From positions 2,795,001 to 2,859,000 of the forward strand of contig CP114499.1 in the NCBI GenBank assembly GCA_027186245.1: 64,000 nt of DNA. The letters are read 5' to 3'. Under the pieces are notes generated by a model. The model had not been told where the DNA came from. It ran no database searches and was given only the letters and a program-made list of their open reading frames with translations. Positions 26,279 through 39,140 of this stretch are shown here, one piece after another (the first letter of the stretch is position 1; the number at the start of each line of letters is the position of its first letter). Source of the DNA: Coriaria nepalensis. Its lineage: Eukaryota > Streptophyta > Magnoliopsida > Cucurbitales > Coriariaceae. The translations under genes were made by a program, and so were the position numbers.

Positions 26279-27559
26279 AAACTTAAGCCCCTTTTTAAAT
26301 TTTAAAATTATAAAATGGTCCCTAATTATTTCTATTGTTAAAATTAGGTATAGGTGGAAATTAAAATTTACTAATAAGTCCACTTTAAATTTATTTTCCC
26401 ACTACTATACCTAATCTAGAGATATTGGGGGATTACACCTTACCTCCTGGCCCTTCACAGTTAAAACTTTTTGTGAAAACATTAATAGGAGCACAGTGAC
26501 ATGGGGGTCACCTCTTGAGTCCTAAGTGGGAGCAAAGTACCACGTGATCACCTCTTGCCTCTTACACTCATGGTTTTATGAATGATATATATGTATATAC
26601 TGATTTATAAATGATATGGATTCGCATGACTTTTGATGATGTTTTCCATTTTTGAAAACAAGTATAAGTATGTTCAAGTATATGCTAAATATTGAATTGT
26701 AAATTATATATTTTCATGACTTTCTGCACAAATGTGGATCTATAATGCTTTATGGAAATGCTTGCCAAAAACGTTTTTAAGAGTGACATTTCTACTAGTT
26801 TTTAATTCTGAACTGTATTGTCTTACGAAATTATAGTTATGTCTTATTTGATGCAAACCTATAGATGCAAGTGATAGGCTTTTAATGATTTTATAGAAAG
26901 TATGCAAGTTTGTATAGTTTTACGGAAATGCATGATTTGAAATAGTTTTGACTAGTTGCATTTTCATGGTTTTAAACTCACAACATGTTATAATTATTAC
27001 TCACTGAGTTTTATACTCACTGAGTTTTATACTCACTTCTCATTTTAGTGAAAATATTTTCAGAGTAGTGAAGGAATAGAGCCTTCGGGGGACTTGCTTG
27101 CTGGTTGCCAGTAGAACTCGATAATGTTCTGCTTAGTGGGATGTTATTTGAAGACGACCATAATCGATTCACCGTATAATTAGAAATTGTGTAAAATATA
27201 GTAGATGTATAATATTGTATATCTATGCTTTACTTCATTTGATATGTTTAGCAATTGATTTTGTATTTAGCTGCATACTAGAGTTATGCAATATAGATTT
27301 TGATTTCTAATGGATGAAAAATCTTGAGATGAACATTTTCTATGTTATAACATACAGAAGTAAGTAAGAAAAGAGGCTTGTGAGGGTTGCGTGACCATAG
27401 ATTTTTATATACGGGTTTTCAGGTTATCTTCAGTCACTTAGTTCTCATACCTGTCACAGAACTGGTAAATTAGGTCGTGACAATAGACCATTAATGCCCA
27501 TTATGGCATTGACCAAACAGTCTTGACAGACTCCTCCACACATGCATTCTTAGTCACTC

Positions 27560-27970
27560 TCTAATGAGGATTGAAACTCAGAGAATGAACTTTTCTCAAT
27601 CTGAAGGATCACAAATGCCTCTTCCTCTGATTCTAATTCGTTTAGAAAAATATGGTAAAGCTCTTCTTAAAACCTTCATCAATGGAGAGCTCATTAATGT
27701 TGTCTTGCATTCGACATTGGCTCTGATACTGATAGTGTCTTGGCTTACCACATTTAAAGCAAACTGAGACCTTCTTAGCCTTTGAAGATGACACTCCCTT
27801 TTCTCTAGGCTTATATTTCCTAAAGGCTTTCCTCTTTTTAGGGATGTATTTCCCTCCTTTCTCTCAATGTTATATTCGAGAGTAGTTAGGTTTAGAGGAC
27901 TTCCTTTTCCTATTTACTTTAGCTTGGAATGGGTCTAATCCTATTCAATTGTAGAAACTCCATGGGCTCT
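27560..27970 (-). pseudogene. Pararetroviral capsid end with altered zinc knuckle
   Basis: A Lys/Arg-rich run precedes a CCHC knuckle near 27762-27712. Its spacing is CX2CX4HX6C rather than the usual CX2CX4HX4C. The two extra residues are explained by a tandem 6-base duplication (TATCAG twice) just after the histidine. Frames before the knuckle contain stops. Confidence 0.6.
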
Positions 27971-28094
27971 TTAGCCTGGTATTAGAAGACCAGAGTGAGT
28001 CCTATTTGGTGTTAAAAATTAGGGAGATGTATTATGAAAAGAAAAGAAGAATGAAGACAAGCGTCTCTAGTTTGAGAAGGGGTAAGCCCCTATA

Positions 28095-28420
28095 TGAGTT
28101 TGGAGTCGAGTGGTCCCGGGACAGCTAAGGTTTTAGAAAATTAAAGGATCATCTTTTCTTTATCTAAATCCTTTCTTTTTTAGGGCGATGATTCCTTTAG
28201 CAGAGTGTATTCCTCTTAAGGGTCTTACGAATCTTGAAAGATCTCTAGATTCGACTAGTGGTCTTCTTTATTGAATGGAGTCAAATCTTCTTTGAGCCTA
28301 ATGTGTGGAGTCAAGATAGCCTCGGGTTTTTTTGAGACTTTTTCTCCCAACTTCTCATTGAGGAAATTCCTTAAGTCCTCTATAGAGAATTGCCACAATA
28401 CTTCACTAATTTCCGTTCCA
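28095..28420 (-). repeat. Second copy of viral 3' tail, direct repeat of 19763-20045
   Basis: Long words are shared in order with 19763-20045, such as GAGTTTGGAGTC, GACAGCTAAGG, ATTAAAGGATCATCTT and TTGAATGGAGTCAAATCT. This copy keeps about 40 bases near 28200-28245 that the other copy lacks. Homology stops at 28418, where a TA run begins. Confidence 0.8.
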
Positions 28421-28440
28421 TATATATATATATATATATT
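28419..28440. repeat. (TA)n microsatellite at viral boundary
   Basis: A TA dinucleotide run followed by a T-tract, exactly where similarity to the viral tail ends. Endogenous pararetroviruses in rice and other plants are known to sit at TA dinucleotide repeats, so this is probably the integration junction. Confidence 0.75.
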
Positions 28441-28899
28441 TTTTTTTTTTTAATTTTAGTAGATTCGATATTAATATATTGGATATTAGTACTAGACTTT
28501 TGGGTTTTTTTTTTCATAACTAGATATATGGATGATATAGAATTTTTAGGGGTTTATTCATCAAGTTTAAGGTATTTAATGTTATTTTCTTAAGAAAGTT
28601 TCAAGGAATATAATTATAACGAATGGAGATATACACTCTTCATTCATCTCTTTTGAATTTATATAAAGAATTTAAACTTGTAATCTTATTTTTTTTTAGT
28701 ATGTATCTAGTATCCTTTGTTAGCATCACTTCTAAATTATTGGTAGCTTAAAACTTCTATTACGAGAGCTTCAATTATATTTGGTATATATATATCATTA
28801 TTTTTCTATATTAATGATAATACTCAATTTTTATATTTCTAATACTTATCTACATGCCCAATCATATTAAGATTTTGGGGAGTGCATAAATTTATATGA

Positions 28900-30960
28900 T
28901 AAATATTATCTTCTCAACACGTTGAGAAGTATATATTTTATAAGATATAGTCTTATTTGTAATTATTAACGATATTATTGTTTATTATTTATTACTTATT
29001 CAATAATAGTAAATGCATTTATCTATTTATTATGTTTATTAATTATATAGAAATGAATATTATATATTCATTTATTATATATCATGATAAAGTTCAATAT
29101 CTTAGGTTATGTGTTTGAGACCATGATAGAAATCATATGAGTTGAGATGGAAGTTGTTTAAAGGCTAAGATACGAATTGTTTATAGTCATAGGATTATCA
29201 AGATGAACATTGATAATTCGGATAGAATATCACATAAGTTATCTCCTAAAATATTAAGAATAATTGTTCTCATGACTATTAATATTAGTGGAATATCAAG
29301 ATAATACTATTAAATGTTATGGAGAATTATCTAATAAGTATTTTACATGTGGTCCTTAGATCTGAGATTGCCATGGTATCTTATGTCCCGTGTTTTATAT
29401 TTTGACATTATTCCTATAAACCCTAGCTAAGGGTGAAATGAGATGAATTGTTAGGTATAACATACTATACATGAAGGTTGTGAGTGATCAATATGGAATC
29501 TACCACTCTTGTATTAAAGGGAAATAAGTTTTATGAGTTGTATACTTTATTGAATGATGAAATCCTTATAATGTAGTATGATATGAAAATAGTTTCAGTA
29601 AATTCATTATCTATGTTCATTAAAAATATAATATTTCATATAATTTATCTATTAGAGTTTAACAGTTAAACCATGCCTTAGAGGGAATTGAGACATTGGC
29701 TAGATAGAATGATCATTATTATACAATTGTTAGACGTAATAGGTTATTTTGGAAGATATTTACTTCTCATCTCTCGGGTAGCCTTGACCCTTTTCTAGAA
29801 GTTAATCTTGGTTTGAAGGTTTAAGTTAATTAATCATTGGATGAATAAATTAGTTGTTTAGTTTAAAAGGTATTTTAAAGCTAAATGGGTCTAACTATAA
29901 ATTAGATAAAATCATAAAGTATTACGGGATCCTCCTACCGACTTGATGTAGAATTTAATCGGTTATATACAATAAAATTCAGAAGTAACTCAATTAAGTT
30001 CTTTACGAGCATAAGGAAAATATATCATTTTGATTTTAAGGATAAAATCATAATTTGTCTGATAGTATAACTATAAGGACAAAGTAGTAAATTATTAATT
30101 TATTACATATAATATTATGCAGTTTTGCTGGCACAATTAAGCATGATTATAATTTAATTAGAAATTAGTTATTTACATCGGGAATATTTATTTATAAAAG
30201 TATCATGAAGATCCGTAATTAATAATTAGATATTAAAAGGTTAATGGACTAATTTACTAATTGAATTTCAAAAGCTAAATTAATCAAAATATTGATCAAA
30301 TAATTTGGTCTACAAACCCAATGAATGGCCAGTCATAAGATGATGGGTAATAACTCACTGTTCACTTAATTAGATTAAGAAAACTTTTGACTAAGTCTAC
30401 AATTAACAGGGTCAAAATTGTGGGTTACTTATTTGTAACCACAAACCTAAAACCTAAAAGGGCACTATACAAGTACTCATATAAGGCTAAACAAAATTAT
30501 GCTTCTCATACCTTCTTGACCGAAATTCCTAAGCGTAAGAAAAGTGAGACTTTATCATTTCATTTCCACAAACTCTTCGAATCATGTGATTAATTTAGAG
30601 TAGAAAAAAATTGAGCGGACTGTACTGTGTGGATTACGATTAAAGAGTGTACACTTGGACATCTGATTCTTCCTACTGAACTCGGCCATGATGAAAGAGT
30701 AAGGAGATTCATTCGGTTTTGTATTAAGATCAATAAGTTTTCTTAGATCTTAAGGAGATTCATTCGATTTTGTATTAAGATTAATAAGTTTTCTTAAATC
30801 TTAATTATTTTTTATTTTCTAAGACTTTTATGTATTTTTTATTAAATATATATTTATATAATCTATCTTGATATATGTCTGTGAGTTCATATCATATTTC
30901 AAATTAAATCCAAAAAAACATTAAATTCTACTTCTACTTAATTAAGACTAACACTATACA
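28900..30960 (-). repeat. R1 repeat family, copy A (LTR-like)
   Basis: About 29100-30950 matches the reverse complement of 44340-45817 block by block. Examples are ATCTCTCGGGTAGCC (29797) against GGCTACCCGAGAGATGAGAA (45451), and AACCTTCATGTA with its complement. It has no coding capacity. Comparison with copies B and C suggests a long LTR-like repeat that starts with a TTTAAAATTCG..GCGG-type word. The limits are approximate. Confidence 0.6.
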
Positions 30961-32340
30961 TATTGACTTTATTTTATTTTATTTTATTTTATTTTTAATT
31001 TCTTTATCTCATTATTATAAACATTTATATAAATTGCAGATAATTAAATAAATCGTCAATATCGTTAATTATATTTGGTGAAAAAAAAAATTGTTCTTAA
31101 TTATATATATTACAGGGGCGAAATCAAAGAGCATTAACGTCTCTAACTTTCTAAAAATTAGTATTTTAACTTAAAAGGGAATTAAAATTTTATATATCCC
31201 TAATTTTATATATAGTATTTGGCCCCAAAAAAAAAAGAAAGAATTTACTATAAATATGATATATGTATACGCATAGGACATAGATTGAAGGCTCACGACA
31301 TGATATATACTAGGCCACTTTTGCGCGCCGCGCTAATTAAGATATGAGTGTAGGATCTGTTATTGCCAATGGATTCACCTTCCAATATTTATATTTGGTC
31401 AGCCACCAAACTAATTAATTACTTTCTTCACGGAAGTATGTTTATTTGTTCTCTCTTTGCCCCTCCGTATCCACATCTACGACATGCGCTACCTACGGAT
31501 ATAAGTGAAAGTGGTTCGTCAGAGTTTCACCATCTATGTAAGCTTTTCAGAGCAATCATGGAGTTGGTGTGATCCATTTCTTGATAACCTTACTCTTTTT
31601 TTTGTTTTTTTAATCATTTTGGAGGTATTTATGTTAGTAAGAAATATCATAATTATTAATACCTGATTAATCTTACACAAATTGGACCTATGGGTGAGCC
31701 CGACGTGGTTTTGGCGCCTCGACCGCACTGCAAATTCTGTTTTTGGGGCCCCACAACCGCACATCAAATTTATTTTTTGCCCTCTCCCCAATCAAACTGT
31801 ATTGGTATATTTTAGGGCGACGGTGGTGCGGGGGTGGGGTGGGGTCCTTTTTTTTTTTTTTTTTTTTTTTAGTTCAGGGCCCTGCAAACTGCACCATTTT
31901 GTCTTGGTAAACCCTGATCGCACTGCGCCGAAATAAGCAGTTTGCAACGGTGCATTACGATGCAGAGACACTGCTCATCCAACCAACCACTTGGGATTCT
32001 CTGTAACTTTATTGGATGATAAGATGAAGGAAAAACAAACTGAAATATGTTTGGTTAGAGGGTAGGTTTGGATGTCTTTTCTTTCACACTTTTGATAAGT
32101 TGTTTTAAGAAACCAATCTGTGATATCATAGCAAGCTTAAACAGATCGTACAACTAACAGTCTCCATTTGGTAAAGATGACAATCTCACAATAAGGACAA
32201 GACAGGAGGGGAATTGAACGAAGTTTAGAAAAAAATAAAAATAAAAATTGCTAAACAAACTAAGGGTTCCTGAAAAACAGCTACAAGCAAAGAAGCCTCT
32301 TCAAACAAAGTTGATGTCAAGGGCAAAAATTAAACAAAAT
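30961..32340. other. Intergenic with simple repeats and a possible small MITE
   Basis: It holds a (TTTTA)n run at about 30966-30996 and a T-tract at 31843-31870. A GC-richer patch at about 31690-31960 has related words in opposite orientation (GCACTGCAAA near 31725 and TTTGCAACGGTGC near 31940), which would suit a small hAT-type MITE, but I could not fix its ends. The right end is the 3' flank of the S4 pseudogene. Confidence 0.35.
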
Positions 32341-32353
32341 CCTTATATTATTA

Positions 32354-34061
<1,708 letters not shown>

Positions 34062-34700
34062 GTTTGCTTATGAGGTTGGAGATATTTCTGCAGAAGAAGC
34101 TCGAATATTCTCTCCGCAAAAGCGGCTTTAATATATAGAGAGGGTTAAAGGCTTTTGAAACCCTATGAACCCAGATCCCGTTTCTGGGTTCTTGGAACCC
34201 GGATCCGCGATCTGGGGTCATCTAGAGAGGGAGGAGGAGAGAGAAAGGGAGAGGGAGAGACAGAGGGAGAGATGGAGGTGGAGGAGGAGGTGGAGGAGGA
34301 GGTGGAGGAGGAAATGGAGGTGGAGATGGAGGTAGCCGGCGGGTAGCTGACTTTAGTGGAGGTGGTCGGCTGGTTGTTAACTTCGGCGGCAGCAACCGGT
34401 TTACTCAAATGGATCGATGAAATAGGGAGGACAAAAATGAAAAAAAAAAAGAGTTAGAGGGAGAAAACATAAATAAATAAAAATGAAAATGCTAAATTAT
34501 AAATGGAAATTGGATGTCAGGAGGTTTTTAAAATATAAAAGGATATTTAATAATCCCATAAAATGCAGAGAATTTTTAACATAATACTCTTCCCAAACCC
34601 TAATTAATAATATAGCTCCAGAAGAAGTAAATATTGGGCCTGAATGAGGCCTAACTTGAATTTGGGCTGATATTGGACGCTTTAGCCCAAACTTTCCTAG
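34062..34700 (-). promoter_or_regulatory. Ribosomal-protein-type promoter (telo-box, site II, TATA)
   Basis: Upstream of the S4 start are a TATATATTAA box (34137-34127 on the minus strand), a telo-box AAACCCTA (34158-34165, plus orientation) and site II-type words TGGGCC (34635-34640), TGGGCT (34663-34668) and AGCCCA (34684-34689). Telo-box plus site II is the known signature of plant ribosomal protein promoters. It supports the view that this was once an expressed gene. Confidence 0.6.
34216..34346. repeat. (GGA)n-rich purine tract
   Basis: An imperfect GGAGGT/GGAGGA run of about 130 bases between the telo-box and site II motifs. It gives Glu/Val-rich and Ser/Thr-rich spurious frames. Confidence 0.85.
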
Positions 34701-37230
34701 CCCTGCACAATTTCATCGATCCCTCTTCACTGCTGGTTTTCTTTACACATTTGGCTGGCCTTTAAAGTTTCCTAATTCCAAAGTGGCCTATTACAGCTGT
34801 TTGGTTGCAATTTATGAGTAGAATTAGAAAGGGTAGGATAGGTAGAAAATAATTTAGTTGAATGAGAATGATGTAATTCAATTTATATATTTGATTGCAC
34901 GAATAATCGATATATTAATTTTTCAAAAAAATTGATTTAACCGTTTGGTTAGTTTTAAGAATTATTTAATTATATCACAATTTAATAATTTTATCCTCAA
35001 TTTTTCATAATATTTTATAATTTTACCTTTACAGATAATCATTATTACAACTTTTACTATCATCAATTTTATAACCATATTATCAAAACTTTCCTAAATC
35101 TGATAATGTATTTTTCCCTCTTTAATTCTATCGCATATCTCTATCGCGATTCACAACCAGCAATTCGGGCGGGCGAACTCTAAGAGGTGATTCCTACGAC
35201 CGGACTTGCAGCTAATACAATCTATCTCAACTAGGTAACGCAATCTCTCATCCTCGTTTGATACTTTAATGATATGTTAAATTGATAATATGTAGTAAAA
35301 CCTTAATAATGTGTAGTAATACATTTTATCGTTCATGTATTGATTTTGACTTCTTCTTTTTAACTATTATATCAAGATAGTCTTACATTGTATTAACAAT
35401 CTCATTTCTTTGAATCATTAGTCACTTCATAAGTTAACAATTATGATACTCGACAGATCGAAAGCCTCATTGTTCCGTCGAATAAACTAAAAATTATAAT
35501 ACTCGACTGGTCGAAACAGGTCGATGAGGCCTTCAATCCGTCGAGTATCATAACTTATAATTTACTTGACGGGTTGATAGGGCTTTCGACCTGTATAGTA
35601 AACTACCATCTAATATTGATATTCATTATTTTAATGATTGAATGTTTATATTGCTATTGATATTGATATTTGAAGTGGATGCAGTGGATGTTCTATAGGA
35701 CTTTAAGGAAGAGGACGATATATTCTTTTTTATATTTATTATTTTATTATTTTATTTTCTTATATATTATTTTCATTCATATTTATTTGGTCGAATAATT
35801 GAAATTTCGTAAATACATTGTCGAAACCGCCCCGTGCACATGCCAAATAAAAATCACAAAATATTTCGTCGGACCATTATAATTTCCAACTAGTTAACAA
35901 TTTTCAATTTGAGAATCATAAGCAAATATTCACTATCATTGTCCTCCCAAAAATCAAACTATTTACCATCAAATATTCCAAAAAAAAAAAAGCCCAATTT
36001 TCATGTACACATCCCATGGACCCCAAAAATTGAAATTTATTAACCGTCACAAAAATAGTGTCCATATTGACACATAATTAAAAATATCAACCAAATGACC
36101 TAGTTTCTACCTTGTACCAACAGTTTCAATATAAACAACCTAAAAAACAGTTTCCATATAAACAACCAAAAAAAAAGTTTCCATCTTCACATATAGGAAA
36201 AGCTTAAAGCAAACTCAATACCCAACTTTCTTATACATATCCATCATCACGGTGTCAATAGAAGAATTTTTCCTATCTTCAATGCATCATTGAAGTCTAT
36301 AGGCATTAGACAAATCTCCTTCAACATATTTTTCCTACATTCATTGAGCTTCTCTGGTGCTAGAAATTACTTACCTTTTTTTATTTCTATGGCTATCAGA
36401 TGCAGAGAATCCTTCATCTCCATTACTGCCGCAGTCATGCAGCAATCAACTTTTCCCCACTCAATTTCTATCTTTTATTACTTGAGGAACTCTCTCCATT
36501 AGTTCCGCCTGCACTGTTTGAGGAGTGGTAAGAACATATCCATAAAGTCGTCATCATTGGTGTAAAGTGCTTCACATAATTCACAAAGAAAGTTTTAAGA
36601 GAGATAATAAATTAAAAGTTTGATTATTAAATTTATAAAGTAAACAAAGAAAGACAAAGAAATCAAAAGTTTAATTATTAAATTTAAGAGAGATGAGAAA
36701 GACAAAGAAAGAATTGATAGAAAGAGATGAAATTTGTCATCTTATTATAAAGCAATGATAAAGTGATTCATATAATTCACAAAGAAAATAATAGAACTCA
36801 CATTCCATCATTTGGTTATTCATAAAGAAAATTTGTAATATCTCTGAAAAGCGAGATGAGAAATTAAAGTTTGATTATTCAATTTAGAAATCACCAAGAA
36901 TCATCAGTCTTAACAAAATAAATGCATCAAGCTAAACAGATCACCAACTCCAAAATCTAATGAATGAAATAGGGATAATAGATAAAAAATAAACATAGCC
37001 TAATCTCAATGCAACAAACTCAAAAGAGCCAAGAAGGAATTAAAAAAAAACCCAACGCAGGCAGGATGTAGAAAAAACCCAGATTCATAGATTTAGAACA
37101 AAATCTAGCAATATATATAATCACGGTCGGTTGCAAACATAAGCAATAAGGATATCCACCCGCTCTATGGCCGGGCAAAGCAGGTAGATACTTATAAATA
37201 AAATTTTTAAACAGGTGTATAACCGCCCGT
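34701..37230. other. Intergenic, nothing coding recognised
   Basis: AT-rich. Around 35449-35605 a short word of the TACTCGAC type recurs several times in both orientations. Three similar phrases (GTTTCCATATAAACAACC-like) lie at 36121-36182, and related AAAGTTTGATTATTAAATTTA phrases at about 36615-36690 and 36865. I see no gene. Confidence 0.35.
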
Positions 37231-37232
37231 TA

Positions 37233-37284
37233 GTGCAAATGGTGGATATGACAAATAGCAGATATTCATATCCGCCATTTGCAC
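37233..37284. repeat. Short hairpin, 19-bp stem, 14-base loop
   Basis: GTGCAAATGGTGGATATGA (37233-37251) pairs with TCATATCCGCCATTTGCAC (37266-37284) with one G-T type mismatch. It may be the core of a small MITE; no gene is associated. Confidence 0.7.
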
Positions 37285-37896
37285 AAACCTATAGCTGACC
37301 TCATTTACCAAAAGTTGAAAACACTTTCACAACTAAAAAATAAAAATGAAATATTAACGCAACTGTCTGAGTTAGATTGGACCTGGTTCCGCTCCATCTT
37401 AAATATTAAGTCTAATTATTAACCTTGCCAAACTCTAAACCTTAATTTTAGATCATAAATATTAATAATAAAGCATAAACTCTAAACTATAACCCTAAAT
37501 TTTAATCATAATTATTAAACCCTAACCCTAAATCTTAAATATTAATACTGACTCTCCCTAAACCATAAGCCATAAATATTGCTCAATGGGTATTTTCAAG
37601 ACCCATCAAACCCTCGAGATGTGAGATTAGAGACTTGCATATGCTTGCCTTGCCTGAATAATCAAGAACATTTGTGCTCTTCTTTAAATGTTGAAATTTG
37701 GAAAAATAAAAAATTCTTATTTCCCATATGACAAAGTCACCACTTGCAATTTGGATCCAAGGACACGACTACAAATGTAGTCTTATTCGACTTCATAATC
37801 ATGAACTCAAAATTTTGTTGCATAGCGAGCATATGTAGGTTAGCCCTTAATTCGTTATTTGATATAAAATATTGTTTAACATAAAATGCACCTCCA

Positions 37897-38925
37897 TTAG
37901 ATTAGCAAGAGACAATCGAGATTGAATTGCTTTGCAATGCATGTGGAGTCATGGGTAACAATGGGAAGACTAAAATCATCATCTTCAATATTATTTGCAT
38001 ATTGTGATGAATGTTGTATATGCGGTGATGATTGAGGCATCTTAATAAGTGAACCTGGTACACGCAGTGATGGTGGAGGCATATCGTTAGACGAATGTGG
38101 TACACGCGATGATGGAGACATCTTATCAATTAAACGCGGTGATGGTAGAGGCATCTCATCAGTTGTACGTGGAACACACGATGATGTAGGCTGCATCTTG
38201 TCCAGTGATGTATGGGCTGATGGCGGCAGTAAAGTCTTCATCAATATTAATCCCATGAAGAAGTTATCATCGTACCCCTGATTCACATGGTTGTCCTCAT
38301 TGTCGTTATTAATACCATGTTCTTCCTCCATTCCCTCACACTCGTTGTGATCATCCGCATTCTCAGTCTCTTCATCATCACTTTCTTCTGCATTCTCGTC
38401 CTCGATGTCATTTATGTTGTTACCTTGACCATTCTAAAAAAAAAATCATCATGATTAGTTGCAGCAACCACATGTATGTCACTCCTATAATTCTCTTGAG
38501 GATTATTAATATGAGGCACATCACTCTTACAAAGACTATGAACATTACAAGGGTTAGGAAATTGATGATTCTCTCCACCACATGAATCTCTTCCCACCTT
38601 CAGAAGCAACATAACATATAGTGAAGATTTTTCTTTTTTACATTACAAGTGCCGAATAAACTTCTTCACGTTTTGGTCATTTTTTATATATAACGGTGAA
38701 CACCACAATGTACAAATAGATTTGTACGATAGTTTCAATCTAAATTCATTTCGATCAATGTTGATAGAATCGTACACGATATCCAATAACTGACTGTAAG
38801 TGATATTAGATTCTATCGAAGCTCCTGTCGATCTCTCTTTGCAATTTGAATGTCAATACCATGAATTTTGATTCTCATTTTGTTCATACTCTTCTTCCAT
38901 TCACCATTGAAGCATATAATTATGA
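37897..38925 (-). pseudogene. Mutator-like (MULE) transposase N-terminal remnant
   Basis: On the minus strand an FNGEWK word (near 38910) is followed by an N-terminal MULE-type block (ITYSQLLDIVYDSINIDRN, near 38800-38744), typical of plant MuDR-like transposases. The frame then meets a TAA near 38650 and goes on as MLLLKVGRD. After a probable intron ending in a T-tract plus AG at about 38432, an acidic run rich in Asp, Glu and Asn begins (about 38420-38270). It is followed by degenerate repeats of the MPPPS/RVP type (about 38210-38000) and a stop at 37897. No transposase DDE core or SWIM zinc finger follows, so only the N-terminal part survives. Confidence 0.55.
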
Positions 38926-39044
38926 AAAAACACTCCATTTATGTAAAAATGATTAAATGGAAATCAGTAATCTTAAATTAAAAGAAGAAAAAATAGAAAA
39001 AATAAATGTAGGACCCGATGGGCCTAATGGGTGAAGTATCCGTC

Positions 39045-39140
39045 AAGTCATCGACATCGAGCCTGTCGAACACTCCACCTATTGAAGGCGTTTAGTACGT
39101 CGAGCACTCCATCTATTGAAAGCATCGAGTACGTCTCGAT
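39045..39140. repeat. Two-unit tandem repeat, about 40 bp
   Basis: Two units of the form TCGA-CACTCCA-CTATTGAA-GTACG occur back to back (39060-39099 and 39100-39135). There is no known function. Confidence 0.55.

Larger units (their letters stand above)
24856..26437. mobile_element. Younger solo LTR with perfect target-site duplication
   Basis: It starts TGTAACGCCC at 24856 and ends GGGGGATTACA at 26437, giving TGTAA...TTACA inverted termini. CCTTA at 24851-24855 and at 26438-26442 is an exact 5-bp direct repeat, the usual LTR-element target duplication. The length is 1582 bp. No coding domain is present, so it is a solo LTR left by recombination between two LTRs, inserted in the older LTR. 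Termini of this kind are common in plant Ty3/Gypsy LTRs, but the lineage cannot be assigned from the LTR alone. Confidence 0.85.
23441..27482. mobile_element. Older solo LTR inserted in the pararetrovirus
   Basis: The left end is TGTGAGGCCC at 23441 and the right end GGTCGTGACA at 27482. They form imperfect inverted termini (TGT-A-G-CC pattern) with TG...CA ends. The 5 bases before the left end (ATAGG, 23436-23440) match those after the right end (ATAGA, 27483-27487) at four of five, as expected of an old target-site duplication. Removing the younger LTR inside leaves about 2455 bp. No gag or pol was seen, so I read it as a solo LTR. The viral frame continues across it. Confidence 0.7.
27483..28420 (-). 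mobile_element. Endogenous pararetrovirus, capsid fragment and second tail copy
   Basis: This is the upstream side of the same viral copy as 19763-23440. From high to low coordinate it has a second copy of the C-terminal tail (28418-28240) with its downstream flank (to about 28095), then a junction (28095-27970), then the end of the capsid region with a basic stretch and a zinc knuckle (about 27900-27690), reaching the older LTR at 27483. The movement-protein region and most of the capsid, expected between tail and knuckle, are absent, so there is an internal deletion. Confidence 0.7.

Noticed and set aside
24856..27482. A single 2.6-kb foldback element with TGTAACGCCC and GGTCGTGACA ends
   Set aside because: The exact CCTTA duplication pairs 24856 with 26437, and the 27482 end pairs better with TGTGAGGCCC at 23441. 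Two nested LTRs fit all ends.
27714..27731. Match to the plant tRNA-Met primer-binding word (TATCAGAGCC) on the minus strand
   Set aside because: It falls inside the zinc-knuckle coding sequence and arises from the TATCAG duplication next to AGCCAA. It is not at an expected primer-site position.
19763..28420. Two independent pararetrovirus insertions
   Set aside because: The flanks of the LTR insert at 23440 and 27483 are adjacent in viral order and in the same frame once the insert and one target copy are removed, so one copy explains both. The tail repeat remains as a separate question.
34155..34408. Glu/Val-rich and Ser/Thr-rich frames
   Set aside because: They result from the GGA-type purine tract in the S4 promoter region.
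37495..37545. Telomere-like AACCCTAACCCTAAA words
   Set aside because: Only two tandem units in AT-rich DNA, with diverged TAAACC words around; too short for an interstitial telomere array.
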